Part shown: positions 1 through 8,421 of the stretch, in pieces
Numbering within the stretch: position 1 is the first letter of the stretch
Layout: every line of letters begins with the position of its first letter
Assembly: GCA_036841525.1 (NCBI GenBank)
Contig: DAITVZ010000009.1
Coordinates: 25,666-89,665, forward strand
Direction of reading: 5' to 3'
DNA length: 64,000 nucleotides
Origin: JAAYEA01 sp012689325
GTDB taxonomy: Bacteria > Chloroflexota > Anaerolineae > JAAYEA01
Made by a program: the position numbers and the translations under genes
The notes under the pieces: generated by a model
The model's input: only the letters and a program-made list of their open reading frames with translations
Told to the model about the DNA's origin: nothing
The model's database searches: none

Positions 1-782
1 TCTTCCAAGCCGGCCAGCCGCTGGCGGTGCAAGGTGATATGCTCCAGGGCCTCGGCCTGACGAGAGGCCAAGAGGCCCGCCTGCTCGTCGATCGCCCCCT
101 TGTGCTTGACCAACGCTTCGAGCGTCTCGCCCATCTGTGCAACCAGCTTGTTGCCGCTCGACTGGGCCTGGCTCAGCGATTGCAGCCTCTCCTCCAGCGC
201 GCGCGAGGCCGTGGCCAGCGGCGTCACCTGGTCCGCCAATTGCGCCACGCGGGTGGATAGACGCTCGTGCGCCTGTCCCATGGCCGCCAGTCGGTCATCC
301 GCCCCCTTGAGCCGCGTGGTCAGCGCCAGCAGCTCTTCGCTGGCCTGGGCTTGTTGCCGAACCTGGTTCTCGCCCGTGCGCGTCCAGGTCGTCACCAGCT
401 CTTGCTGGGCCTGAGCCTCCCGCTCCAGGTGGTCCAGGCGCAAGCGCGCCTCGCCCAGCCCTTGCACGTGCGTATCCTGATCCTGCTGCTGCCGCGCCGT
501 GAGGGCCTTGATGGACCCCTCGTGCGCCTGGCGATCCTCATCCAGCCGGCGCAGCAGCTCGTCGCGCCAGCGTCCCTGGGTGTTTTCCATCTCGGCCAGT
601 TTGAGCAGCTCGGTCCGCACGTTGGTGCGCGTGCTTTCCCAGGCTTGCAGCGCCAGGTTCTGCTCGGCGATGCGGGCATCCTGCAGCTTCAGAGCGGCCT
701 CCAGCGCGTCCAGGCGCGCCTTGTCCTTGAGGCGCTCCTGTTGCAGCCACTCCAGCAATGCGGTCGCTTCACTCAACTCCAT
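1..782 (-). CDS. long coiled-coil protein, C-terminus outside window
   Basis: The frame is open from the start codon to the window edge (about 260 residues), so the C-terminus lies outside. The visible protein is rich in Leu, Ala, Gln, Glu and Arg, poor in Pro and aromatics, and has leucines at heptad-like spacing (LLEWLQQERL near residue 9; LRLDHLEREAQ further on). Most of it should be one long coiled coil. No signal peptide or membrane segment is seen. The ATG at 782 has AAGAGG eight bases upstream; an in-frame ATG at 803 would add seven residues. It is divergent from the FAD dehydrogenase. The function is unknown. A filament-forming or scaffold role is possible, but nothing in the sequence proves one. 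Confidence 0.75.
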   Translation of the reverse strand, partial: MELSEATALLEWLQQERLKDKARLDALEAALKLQDARIAEQNLALQAWESTRTNVRTELLKLAEMENTQGRWRDELLRRLDEDRQAHEGSIKALTARQQQDQDTHVQGLGEARLRLDHLEREAQAQQELVTTWTRTGENQVRQQAQASEELLALTTRLKGADDRLAAMGQAHERLSTRVAQLADQVTPLATASRALEERLQSLSQAQSSGNKLVAQMGETLEALVKHKGAIDEQAGLLASRQAEALEHITLHRQRLAGLE

Positions 783-823
783 GTGACCAACCTCTTCAGT
801 CATGCAGATCGAACGATAGGCGT

Positions 824-852
824 ATTCTAGCACACTTTGAATGATCGGAAAA
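824..852 (-). promoter_or_regulatory. possible promoter of the coiled-coil gene
   Basis: On the minus strand, TTTTCC and TAGAAT are separated by 17 bases, placing transcription start shortly before the ATG codons at 803 and 782. The -35 is poor, so this is tentative. Confidence 0.3.
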
Positions 853-871
853 GGCCATCCCGCCCGCTCTT

Positions 872-900
872 TTGACGCCGCGCCGGGTCCGTGGTATCCT
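872..900 (+). promoter_or_regulatory. sigma-70 type promoter of FAD dehydrogenase
   Basis: TTGACG and TATCCT are separated by 17 bases, 62 bases before the start codon of the FAD-dependent dehydrogenase. Confidence 0.5.
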
Positions 901-961
901 CTAGCAGGTCAGGGTCGGGGCCTGCCTCGCCCCTGATGATGTTGTATCGAGGGGGATCCGC

Positions 962-2365
962 ATGACGGAAACGAAATCGTATGATGTGATCATCGTGGGC
1001 GCCGGGCCGGCCGGCATCTTTGCCGCGCTCGAGTTGAGCCAGGCCAGCGACCTGCGCATCCTGGTGCTGGATAAAGGGCGCGATATCGAAAAGCGCCATT
1101 GCCCGATCTATAACTCGGACCGAAGCTGCATCCACTGCAAGTTCTGCGACCGTATCTCGGGCTGGGGCGGCGCGGGCGCCTATAGCGATGGCAAGCTCAC
1201 CCTCTCCGACGAGGTGGGCGGGCAGCTCCAGGACGTGGTGGGCCAGCCTGCGCTCGCCAAGCTGGTCGAGTACGTCGACAAGACCTACGTCCAGTTCGGC
1301 GCGCCAGCCCGGGTCTATGGCCAGCAGCGGGATGACGCCGTCGAGAACTTGATCCACCAGGCGGCGCTGGCGGAGCTACAGCTCCTCTATTTCCCCGTGC
1401 GCCACATGGGCACCGACGGGTCCGCCGCGGTGCTGCGCGCCATGCGCGACGAGCTGCTCCGACGCGGCGTCGATATCCGTTGCAGCACCGAGATCAGCCA
1501 AGTTCTCGTGAATGATACCCACGTCGTTGGCGTCAAGACCAAGCGCGGCGAGGTCATCGAGGGGCATTACGTGATGGTGGCGCCGGGGCGCGAGGGCAAC
1601 GCCTGGCTCACCCAGATGGCCCAGCAACTGGACCTGCCGCTGGCCGTCAATCCCGTGGATATCGGCGTGCGCGTGGAGCTCCCCGCCAAGGTCCTGGAGC
1701 CGCTCACCAGTATCCTCTACGAGCCCAAGCTCTACTACTATAGCAAGTCCTTCGACGACCAGGTGCGCACCTTTTGCGCCTGCCCCTATGGCGAGGTGAT
1801 CTCGGAGTGGGCCGGGGACGTGCTCACCGTCAACGGCCATAGCTATGTTCACAAAAAGACCGAGAACACCAACTTTGCCATCCTGGTGAAAAAGAACTTT
1901 ACGGAGCCCTTCAAGGACCCCATCGCCTATGGCAAGTATATCGCCCAATTGGCCAACCTGCTCAGCGGCGGCGTGATCGTCCAGCGGCTGGGCGACCTGA
2001 GGAGCGGGCGGCGCACCAACGCCCAGCGCCTGGAGCGCTGCATCGTGCGGCCCACCCTCAAGGAGGCCACCCCGGGCGACCTGGGGCTGGTGCTGCCGTA
2101 TCGGCACATGGTCAATATCCTCGAGATGCTGGACGCGTTGGACAAGCTGGCCCCCGGCGTCGCCTCGCGGCACACCTTGCTCTACGGCGTGGAGGTCAAG
2201 TTCTATTCCTCCCGGCTAGAGCTGAACGCGCATCTGGAGACGCGCATCACCAACCTCTTTGCCGGCGGCGACGGGGCGGGCATCACCCGCGGCCTGGTGC
2301 AGGCCTCGGTCTCGGGCGTGCTGGTCGCGCGCGCCATCCTGGAGCGGGAAACCAAGTCGTCATAG
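962..2365 (+). CDS. FAD-dependent dehydrogenase (COG2509-like)
   Basis: A 467-residue flavoprotein. The N-terminus has a Rossmann FAD motif (VIIVGAGPAGIFAAL, about residues 10-24) followed by an acidic-strand end (LVLDKG). A Cys-rich stretch (CIHCKFCDRISGWGGAGA, about residues 57-74) and the C-terminal FAD motif (LFAGGDGAGITRGLVQA) fit the uncharacterised FAD-dependent dehydrogenase group COG2509. The substrate is unknown. The ATG is preceded by GAGGGGGAT. It appears monocistronic, with its own promoter and a new promoter immediately downstream for rlmN. The family call is secure; the biochemical role is not. Confidence 0.85.
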   Translation: MTETKSYDVIIVGAGPAGIFAALELSQASDLRILVLDKGRDIEKRHCPIYNSDRSCIHCKFCDRISGWGGAGAYSDGKLTLSDEVGGQLQDVVGQPALAKLVEYVDKTYVQFGAPARVYGQQRDDAVENLIHQAALAELQLLYFPVRHMGTDGSAAVLRAMRDELLRRGVDIRCSTEISQVLVNDTHVVGVKTKRGEVIEGHYVMVAPGREGNAWLTQMAQQLDLPLAVNPVDIGVRVELPAKVLEPLTSILYEPKLYYYSKSFDDQVRTFCACPYGEVISEWAGDVLTVNGHSYVHKKTENTNFAILVKKNFTEPFKDPIAYGKYIAQLANLLSGGVIVQRLGDLRSGRRTNAQRLERCIVRPTLKEATPGDLGLVLPYRHMVNILEMLDALDKLAPGVASRHTLLYGVEVKFYSSRLELNAHLETRITNLFAGGDGAGITRGLVQASVSGVLVARAILERETKSS

Positions 2366-2384
2366 AAATCGGCGTTTTCAGGAC

Positions 2385-2413
2385 TTGACCGCAAGGGCAA
2401 ACCCTAGTATACT
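2385..2413 (+). promoter_or_regulatory. sigma-70 type promoter of rlmN-rpe
   Basis: TTGACC and TATACT are separated by exactly 17 bases. Transcription would start near 2420, just before the hairpin at 2425-2443. Confidence 0.7.
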
Positions 2414-2424
2414 ACATCACCTAC

Positions 2425-2443
2425 AGCCGCCTTGATGGCGGCT
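2425..2443 (+). promoter_or_regulatory. 5' leader hairpin before rlmN
   Basis: AGCCGCC and GGCGGCT form a perfect 7-bp stem with a 5-base loop (TTGAT), followed by TTATTCTT. It sits at the extreme 5' end of the predicted rlmN transcript, 5 bases before the proposed TTG start. It could be a transcript-stabilising leader, an attenuator, or a short terminator for the upstream FAD gene. Confidence 0.5.
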
Positions 2444-2448
2444 TATTC

Positions 2449-3537
2449 TTGCGAGACTGGGCGGACCGGGCATTGGCAGAGCAGGTGTTCCTGACCAATT
2501 TCACGCCTTCACAGCTTCAGGAGTGGGTCGTCTCCCTGGGGGAGCCGGCCTATCGGGCGCAGCAAATTCGCCAGTGGCTCTACCGGTCTCTGGAATCCGA
2601 CATACACAACATGGCGAACCTGCCCGAGGAGCTGCGCGCCAAGCTGGCGGAGCGCGCCTGCGTGAGCAGCCTGCGGCCATTGCAGCATATCCGCTCGGTG
2701 GACGGGCAGACGGAAAAGACGCTGTTCGCCCTGCCCGATGAGCAGACCATCGAGAGCGTCCTGATGCGCTACGAGTCCCGCCAGACGATCTGCGTCTCGA
2801 CCCAGGTGGGCTGCCCTATCGGCTGTTCTTTTTGCGCCACGGGGCAGGGGGGCTACCAGCGCAACCTGACCGCCGGCGAGATCATCGATCAGGTTCTGCA
2901 TTTCGCGCGCCTGCTCAGGCCAGAAGGCCTCCCCGTCACCAACGTGGTGTACATGGGCATGGGCGAACCGCTGCTGAACTATGACGCGGTCTGGCAATCC
3001 ATCGTGGTGCTGCATGATTCCCAGGCCCTTTCCATCGGCTCGCGGCGCTTTACCATCTCGACGGCGGGGGTCGTGCCTGGCATCGACCGCCTGAGCGCGG
3101 AGACGCTGCAGATCGGGCTGGCCATCTCGTTGCACGCGCCCGATGACGAGCTGCGCGACCAGTTGGTGCCGCTCAATCGCCGCTATCCCTTGAGCGAGCT
3201 GCTGGCCGCCTGCCACCGCTACGTGGCGCAGGCCGACCGGCGCATCACCTTCGAGTATGCTTTGATCGACGGGGTGAACGACGAGCTGGCGATGGCATAC
3301 AAGCTGATCGAGCTGCTGCGCGGCCTGCCCGCGCACATCAACTTGATCCCGCTGAACCCCACCGCCGATAGTCCCTACCGCGCTTCCCGGCGAGATAGGG
3401 TCGTGGCGTTCCATCGGGCTTTGCGGCAGCAGGGGATGAAGGTGACCCTGCGGCTGCGCCGCGGCGTCGGCATCAGCGCCGGGTGCGGGCAGTTGCGCTC
3501 GCAAGCGGGCGACCATCAACAGGGGCAGAGACCATGA
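2449..3537 (+). CDS. rlmN: dual-specificity 23S rRNA/tRNA adenine C2 methyltransferase RlmN
   Basis: A 362-residue radical SAM enzyme that methylates C2 of A2503 in 23S rRNA and of A37 in some tRNAs. The Cx3Cx2C cluster motif is visible (CPIGCSFCATG, near residue 124), as are the family's SxGMGEP-like segment (YMGMGEPLLNYDA) and the C-terminal methyl-carrier region (ISAGCGQL). The start is uncertain: TTG at 2449 gives 362 residues, while GTG at 2485 matches the usual N-terminus of the family slightly better; neither has a good Shine-Dalgarno site. The stop overlaps the rpe start (ATGA), indicating translational coupling. Confidence 0.93.
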   Translation: MRDWADRALAEQVFLTNFTPSQLQEWVVSLGEPAYRAQQIRQWLYRSLESDIHNMANLPEELRAKLAERACVSSLRPLQHIRSVDGQTEKTLFALPDEQTIESVLMRYESRQTICVSTQVGCPIGCSFCATGQGGYQRNLTAGEIIDQVLHFARLLRPEGLPVTNVVYMGMGEPLLNYDAVWQSIVVLHDSQALSIGSRRFTISTAGVVPGIDRLSAETLQIGLAISLHAPDDELRDQLVPLNRRYPLSELLAACHRYVAQADRRITFEYALIDGVNDELAMAYKLIELLRGLPAHINLIPLNPTADSPYRASRRDRVVAFHRALRQQGMKVTLRLRRGVGISAGCGQLRSQAGDHQQGQRP

Positions 3538-4214
3538 TCAAGATCGCGGCATCGGTGTTATCAGCGGACTTTGGCCGGCTGGGCGAGCAGGTGCAAGAAG
3601 CTGAGCGAGGCGGCGCCGACTATATCCACCTGGACGTGATGGATGGGCATTTCGTGCCCAATATCACCGCCGGGCCCATCCTGGTGGAAGCGGTGCGCCG
3701 CTCCACCCGTCTGCCCCTGGATGTGCACCTGATGATCGAGAACGCGGATAGCTACCTGGAGGCATTTGCCGGGGCGGGCGCCGATATCATCACCGTCCAC
3801 CAGGAAGCCTGCCTTCATTTGAACCGCACCGTGGACCAGATCCACAAGCTGGGCAAGATGCCAGGAGTGACGATCAACCCTGCCACGCCCCTGGTCACAC
3901 TCGAAGAGATCCTAGAGTATGTCGATCAGGTTCTGATCATGACGGTGAACCCGGGGTTTGGGGGGCAAAAATTCATCCCCAGCATGCCCGATAAGGTGCG
4001 CCGCCTCTATCGGATGATCCAGGAGCGGAAGCTGCGTTGCGATATCGAGGTCGATGGCGGCGTCAACCCCGCCACGTGCGCGACCATTGTGCAGGCGGGA
4101 GCCAACGTGCTGGTGGCGGGTGCCGCCGTCTTTGCCGCTGAGCTGCCCATCGCCGAGGCCATCAGCAGGCTGCGCCTATGCGCCGAACGGGGCTTGGCCA
4201 ATCGAGCGGAATGA
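3534..4214 (+). CDS. rpe: ribulose-phosphate 3-epimerase
   Basis: A 226-residue TIM-barrel enzyme interconverting ribulose 5-phosphate and xylulose 5-phosphate in the pentose phosphate pathway. Family motifs are present: the N-terminal strand IAASVLSADF, the metal-binding HLDVMDGHFVPN, HLMI, the VNPGFGGQKF loop and EVDGGVN. The ATG at 3534 has AGGGG upstream and overlaps the rlmN stop by four bases, so it replaces a longer in-frame ORF beginning inside rlmN. Transketolase, which shares its substrates, is at 27 kb. The gene is convergent with rpmB, and its stop codon touches the rpmB terminator. Confidence 0.96.
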   Translation: MIKIAASVLSADFGRLGEQVQEAERGGADYIHLDVMDGHFVPNITAGPILVEAVRRSTRLPLDVHLMIENADSYLEAFAGAGADIITVHQEACLHLNRTVDQIHKLGKMPGVTINPATPLVTLEEILEYVDQVLIMTVNPGFGGQKFIPSMPDKVRRLYRMIQERKLRCDIEVDGGVNPATCATIVQAGANVLVAGAAVFAAELPIAEAISRLRLCAERGLANRAE

Positions 4215-4242
4215 AAAAAGGCCAGCTCTGGGCGAGCTGGCC
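4214..4242 (-). terminator. rho-independent terminator of rpmB
   Basis: GGCCAGCTC and GAGCTGGCC form a perfect 9-bp stem with a 5-base loop. Read on the minus strand it is followed by six T residues, so it terminates rpmB. It abuts the rpe stop codon. Confidence 0.85.
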
Positions 4243-4269
4243 GCGGAGATGCCGCTGAGGCGAGAACGC

Positions 4270-4452
4270 TTAGGCGGACTTGCGCATGGTGCGCAGGCAG
4301 CGCGAGCAAACGTACACGGTCACGGGCTTGCCATCCATCTCGGCCCGCACCTTTTGCAAATTGGGCCTCCAGGACCGGTTGGTCGCCCGCTTGGAGTGGC
4401 TAACGTTGTGCCCATACTGAAGACCCTTGCCGCAAACATCACATATGGCCAT
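4270..4452 (-). CDS. rpmB: 50S ribosomal protein bL28
   Basis: A 60-residue basic protein with two CxxC-type pairs (CDVCGKG near residue 4 and CSRCLR near residue 49), the zinc-ribbon form of bL28. The family segment SHSKRATNRSWRPNLQ is present. The start codon has AGAGGGGG upstream. It lies alone on the minus strand between rpe and asp23, as the Bacillus orthologue is also found next to rpe and yloU. Confidence 0.95.
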   Translation of the reverse strand: MAICDVCGKGLQYGHNVSHSKRATNRSWRPNLQKVRAEMDGKPVTVYVCSRCLRTMRKSA

Positions 4453-4477
4453 ATCTGGACCCCCTCTGCTTGGGTTA

Positions 4478-4505
4478 TAAATAGTCGATTAGCCTAGACC
4501 GACAA
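4478..4505 (-). promoter_or_regulatory. probable rpmB promoter
   Basis: On the minus strand TTGTCG and TATTTA are 16 bases apart, about 25 bases before the rpmB start codon. Confidence 0.45.
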
Positions 4506-4520
4506 TAGCAGGATGATGAT

Positions 4521-4533
4521 ATCACAATGTGAT
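4521..4533. promoter_or_regulatory. palindrome upstream of asp23
   Basis: ATCACA-A-TGTGAT is a perfect 6+1+6 palindrome in the divergent region between rpmB and asp23. It resembles a short dimeric-regulator site, but chance occurrence is quite possible. Confidence 0.25.
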
Positions 4534-4568
4534 GATTTAGGCAAATCTAGAGCGCGCGAGGTGAAGAT

Positions 4569-4925
4569 ATGTCGGAGGAAACGAGGCTTGGCAGAATAGA
4601 GGTGTCGCCTCTCGCCATCGCCACCATCGCCAGCCGGGCCGTGCTGGGGTGCTATGGCGTGGTGGGCATGGCCTCCAACAGCTTGCGCAATGGCCTGGAA
4701 CAGCTCTTGGGCCAGGAGAACAGCCGCCGCGGCGTCCAGGTCAAGCTGGTCAAGGATCAGATCGTTATCGATCTATATGTCGTGCTCGAGCACGGTCTCC
4801 GCGTCTCTGAGGTTGCTCAGAACATCATGGAAAGCGTCAAGTTCAACGTGGAGAAATCGTTGGGGATCCCTGTGGCCCAGGTCAATATCCACGTACAGGG
4901 CCTGCGCATCAGCACGAACGACTGA
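4569..4925 (+). CDS. Asp23/Gls24 family envelope-associated protein (YloU-like), copy 1
   Basis: A 118-residue Asp23/Gls24 (DUF322) protein. The family pattern shows in the N-terminal GRIEVSPLAIATIASRAV segment and the C-terminal PVAQVNIHVQGL. In Gram-positive bacteria these proteins lie beside the membrane and respond to envelope stress; the exact role is unclear. The start ATG has GAGGTGAAG upstream. It directly precedes fakA, the same pairing as yloU-yloV in Bacillus. A second paralogue is at 14802. This supports a link between envelope and fatty-acid metabolism by context only. Confidence 0.88.
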   Translation: MSEETRLGRIEVSPLAIATIASRAVLGCYGVVGMASNSLRNGLEQLLGQENSRRGVQVKLVKDQIVIDLYVVLEHGLRVSEVAQNIMESVKFNVEKSLGIPVAQVNIHVQGLRISTND

Positions 4926-5018
4926 GAGGCAACACAACATCTGGCCCGACGTGGGTGAGGCCCGCCCGCCAGAGGCACGCGGGCGCGCCGAATTGAAGTG
5001 GAGGACAAGGGATCGTTG

Positions 5019-6674
5019 ATGCAAGATATGGTTCATGACGCGGAACTAGATCGCCCCACCGCCGCCGAGAGCCTGCCCGATTCAGTTTTGGATGGCAACA
5101 GGCTGCATGATGCTCTGGCCGCCGGAAGCGCCTGGCTCGAGCAGCACATCGACCTGATCAACTCGCTGAACGTCTTTCCCGTGCCCGATGGCGACACTGG
5201 CACCAACATGTTCCTGACCATGCAGGCCGCGCTGAAAGAGACGTCCGGCCTGGCCTGCCTGACGGTTCCCACCGTGATCCAGGGTATCGCGCATGGGGCG
5301 CTCATGGGCGCGCGCGGCAATTCCGGCGTGATCCTTTCGCAGATCCTGCGCGGCATGGCCAAGGTCTTGGCGCACACGGAGACGGTTGGTGGCAGCGACC
5401 TGGCTCGGGCGCTGACGGAAGGGGCCAACACCGCCTATAAAGGCGTGATCAAGCCCGTCGAGGGCACCATCCTCACGGTGGTCCGAGAGGCAGCCGACGT
5501 CGCCACCAAAGCGGCAGCCGGTCAGGATGATATCCGCCACGTTCTGGAAGTCGCCGTCCAGGAAGCGCGCGCCTCGGTGGCGCGCACGCCTTCATTGTTG
5601 CCCACCCTGCGCGAGGCAGGCGTGGTCGATTCCGGGGGACAAGGCTTGCTCACCTTTTTGGAGGGCATGCTCAAATTCCTTCGAGGTGAAGAGATGTCCC
5701 TTGCGCGAATCGACCTGGCCCTGGCCGCCCCCGAGGTCAGCGCAGAAGGCGCCTATGGGTACGAGGCCCTGTTCATGCTAAAGGGCACGGACCTCCCCGT
5801 GGAGCAGATCCGCGCCACGCTCAGCATGATGGGCGATTCGGTGTTGGCCGTGGGCGACGAGATAGCTGTCAAAGTGCATATCCACACCGGGCGGCCGGGC
5901 GCGGTGATCGACTATGCCATCAGCCTGGGCTCCATCAGCGACGTGGTGATCGAAAACCTGCAGGCGCAGACGGAAGTGTTCCGCCGCGAGGCCCCCACAG
6001 CGCCCGCGGAAGTCCTGACCGATACCGCCATCGTCACGGTGGCCTCCGGCGCGGGGCTGCAAGAGGTCTTTCGCACGCTGGGCGCCAGCGCCATTGTCTC
6101 CGGCGGGCAGACTTCCAACCCCAGCACGGAAGAGCTGCTGAAGGCCCTGGAGGGACTCTCGGCCAGCAAGGTGATCCTGTTGCCCAACAATAGCAACATC
6201 ATCCTGGCGGCGCAGCAGGCCAAGCAGATGTCCAAAAAGAATGTCCAGGTGGTCCCGACCAAGACCATCCCGCAGGGGATCAGCGCCCTGCTGGCGTTCA
6301 ACTATCAGGCCGACCTGGATACCAACGTCGCCATCATGACCGAGGCAATCAAGCTGATCCAGACCGCCGAGATCACCACGGCAGTGCGCTCGGCGCAGGT
6401 CAACGGCCTGCGCGTCAACGCCGGGGAGACCATCGGCCTGCTGAACGACCAATTGACCGCCTCCGGCCCGGACGCGCTGCACGTCATCGACAAGCTGCTG
6501 CAGCAGATGCAGGCCGGCCAATACGATATCGTCACGGTCTATTACGGCGATTCGGTGAGCGCAGAAGAAGCCCAGGCCGTCGCCGAGCACATCCAGCAGG
6601 CTTTTCCCGGCCCGGAAGTGGAAGTGGTCCATGGGCAACAGCCTCACTACCAGTACATCATCTCTGCGGAATGA
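5019..6674 (+). CDS. fakA: fatty acid kinase catalytic subunit FakA (DhaL domain, YloV family)
   Basis: A 551-residue protein with an N-terminal DhaL-type nucleotide-binding domain. The signature NSLNVFPVPDGDTGTNM lies near residue 45 and supplies the Mg-ATP aspartates; MGARGNSGVILSQILRG follows. Middle and C-terminal domains match the YloV/FakA type (LLPNNSNIILAAQQA; ITVYYGDSVS-like end). FakA phosphorylates fatty acids bound to FakB, giving acyl-phosphate for phospholipid synthesis. Two fakB-type genes follow at once. The start at ATG 5019 is chosen for AAGGGA six bases upstream; GTG 4998 would add seven residues. Confidence 0.9.
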   Translation: MQDMVHDAELDRPTAAESLPDSVLDGNRLHDALAAGSAWLEQHIDLINSLNVFPVPDGDTGTNMFLTMQAALKETSGLACLTVPTVIQGIAHGALMGARGNSGVILSQILRGMAKVLAHTETVGGSDLARALTEGANTAYKGVIKPVEGTILTVVREAADVATKAAAGQDDIRHVLEVAVQEARASVARTPSLLPTLREAGVVDSGGQGLLTFLEGMLKFLRGEEMSLARIDLALAAPEVSAEGAYGYEALFMLKGTDLPVEQIRATLSMMGDSVLAVGDEIAVKVHIHTGRPGAVIDYAISLGSISDVVIENLQAQTEVFRREAPTAPAEVLTDTAIVTVASGAGLQEVFRTLGASAIVSGGQTSNPSTEELLKALEGLSASKVILLPNNSNIILAAQQAKQMSKKNVQVVPTKTIPQGISALLAFNYQADLDTNVAIMTEAIKLIQTAEITTAVRSAQVNGLRVNAGETIGLLNDQLTASGPDALHVIDKLLQQMQAGQYDIVTVYYGDSVSAEEAQAVAEHIQQAFPGPEVEVVHGQQPHYQYIISAE

Positions 6675-6697
6675 CCGTCCCTTAAGGGAGGCGAGCA

Positions 6698-7540
6698 ATG
6701 AGCCAGATTCGCGTTGTCACGGATAGCACAGCCGAGATACCGGCATATCTTGTGGCCAAGCTGGGCATCACCGTCGTGCCCATGGAGCTTTGCCTCGAGG
6801 ACCATACCTGGCGCGACAGCGTGGATATGACCTCTGCCGAGTTCCTGGAGCGGGTCACTGCCAGCGCCAGCCTGCCCACCATGATCCCCCCCTCTGTGGA
6901 GGCCTTTGAGCAAGTCTATGCCGAGTTGAGCGCCGAGACCGACGAGATCATCTCGATCCACGTCTCCTCCAAGCTGAGCCCCACGGTGCAGAACGCGCGC
7001 GAGGCCGCTGGCCGCTTCCTGGGCCGCAGCCGGATCTCTATACTCGATTCCGAGCTGATCTCGGGCGGGCTGGGGTTGCTGGTGGTCGCCGCGGCCGAGG
7101 CCGCCGCCAACGGCAGCAACATGCAGCAGATCGTGCGGCTGTTGCGCGGCATGATCCCTCATATCTATGTGGTCTTTTTCATCGAATCCCTGGAATACCT
7201 GGAGCGCAGCCAGCGCATCGACCGGTCCCAGGCGATCCTGGGCAACTTGCTGAACATCAAGCCCATGCTCATCATCGAGGATGGCGAGTTGATGCCCCTG
7301 GAGAAGGTCCGAACGCGAGACAAGGCCGTGGAGCGCCTGCACCAGTTCATCAGCGAGTTCGCCGAGTTTGACAAGATCACCATCTCGCATGGGCTGAATG
7401 GACAGGAAAGCCCGGACCTCCTGGAGCGCATCGCCGAGACCTTTCCTGATCGCGAGGTATCGATCACCACGTATGGCCCCTCCATGACGGCCCAACTAGG
7501 CCCCAAGGCCATTGGAGTCATCGTCTGCGAGGGCCGGTGA
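6698..7540 (+). CDS. fakB: DegV family fatty-acid-binding protein (FakB), copy 1
   Basis: A 280-residue DegV-fold protein. It opens with IRVVTDSTAEIPAYL, the usual DegV start, and contains ISIHVSSKLSPTVQNA (Ser loop that holds the acyl carboxylate in FakB proteins) and LLNIKPMLIIEDGELMPLEKVRTR, the family's conserved mid-segment. FakB presents the fatty acid to FakA for phosphorylation. A strong GGGAGG site precedes the ATG. Its position between fakA and a second DegV gene, spaced by 23 and 4 bases, indicates one operon. Confidence 0.9.
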   Translation: MSQIRVVTDSTAEIPAYLVAKLGITVVPMELCLEDHTWRDSVDMTSAEFLERVTASASLPTMIPPSVEAFEQVYAELSAETDEIISIHVSSKLSPTVQNAREAAGRFLGRSRISILDSELISGGLGLLVVAAAEAAANGSNMQQIVRLLRGMIPHIYVVFFIESLEYLERSQRIDRSQAILGNLLNIKPMLIIEDGELMPLEKVRTRDKAVERLHQFISEFAEFDKITISHGLNGQESPDLLERIAETFPDREVSITTYGPSMTAQLGPKAIGVIVCEGR

Positions 7541-7544
7541 GCGC

Positions 7545-8396
7545 ATGCCCAAGGTTGGAATCGTAACTGATAGCCTGGCGGATATCCCCGACGACTTGGC
7601 CGCCGAATTGGGGATCGTCGTGGTGCGCTGTCAGGTGCATGTGGGCCGCCAGACTTTTCTGGACGGCATCGAGCTGACGAAGGCCGACGCGATCCGGCTG
7701 CTCCGGGAGGGCCCGCCGTATCCGACCACGGCCAGCCCGCCCGTTGGCGCGTTCGTGGAGGCCTATCGCCAGCTCGCTCAGCAAGTCGATCACATCGTGT
7801 CGATCCATCTGGCCTCCAACCTGAGCACGCTGTATAACGCGGCCCGGCTGGCCATCGAGATGGTGCCAGAGATCGACGTTACGCTGGTGGACTCCCGCCA
7901 GCTCACCATGTGCACCGGCTGGCTGGCCATCGCGGCGGCCAGGGCAGCGCAGAGCGGGGCCAGCGTGGACGAGATCAAGCGCCTGGTGCAAGACCTGATC
8001 CCGCGACTGAGGCTGGTCGGCGTGATCGACGACCTGAGCCATCTGGCGCGCAGCGGGCGCGTCGGCCTGGTCACGTCGCTGCTCGGCACCGCCCTGCGGA
8101 TCAAGCCCATCTTTCAGGTTCAGGAAGGCCAGGTGGGACTGCTGGAAAAGGCCAGGACGCGGCGCAAGGCGATGGCCCGCCTGGTCAAGCACGTCGCCGC
8201 CTATGGCCCCCTGGAACAAGCGGTGGTGCTGCACCTGGATGCGCCCAAGCAGGCTGCCGAGCTGGCTGAACAGATCGCCCGATACCTGCCAGGCTACCCC
8301 CTGGGCATCGCGGAAGCAGGCGTCGCCATCGGCACGCATCTGGGCCCAGGTTGTGTTGGGTTGGCCTTGGTCCTGGCCAATGGACATGTCGCCTAA
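7545..8396 (+). CDS. fakB: DegV family fatty-acid-binding protein (FakB), copy 2
   Basis: A 283-residue DegV protein, clearly paralogous to the previous one: VGIVTDSLADIPDDLA at the start, SIHLASNLSTLYNAA as acyl-binding loop, ALRIKPIFQVQEGQVGLLEKARTR in the middle. Two FakB proteins per FakA are known in Firmicutes, where they prefer different acyl chains; the same division of labour is a reasonable inference here. The start at ATG 7545 lies four bases after the upstream stop; a longer in-frame ORF from 7512 overlaps that gene and is unlikely. Confidence 0.88.
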   Translation: MPKVGIVTDSLADIPDDLAAELGIVVVRCQVHVGRQTFLDGIELTKADAIRLLREGPPYPTTASPPVGAFVEAYRQLAQQVDHIVSIHLASNLSTLYNAARLAIEMVPEIDVTLVDSRQLTMCTGWLAIAAARAAQSGASVDEIKRLVQDLIPRLRLVGVIDDLSHLARSGRVGLVTSLLGTALRIKPIFQVQEGQVGLLEKARTRRKAMARLVKHVAAYGPLEQAVVLHLDAPKQAAELAEQIARYLPGYPLGIAEAGVAIGTHLGPGCVGLALVLANGHVA

Positions 8397-8421
8397 TCTG
8401 AGGCAATGAGGTTCGAGGCTT

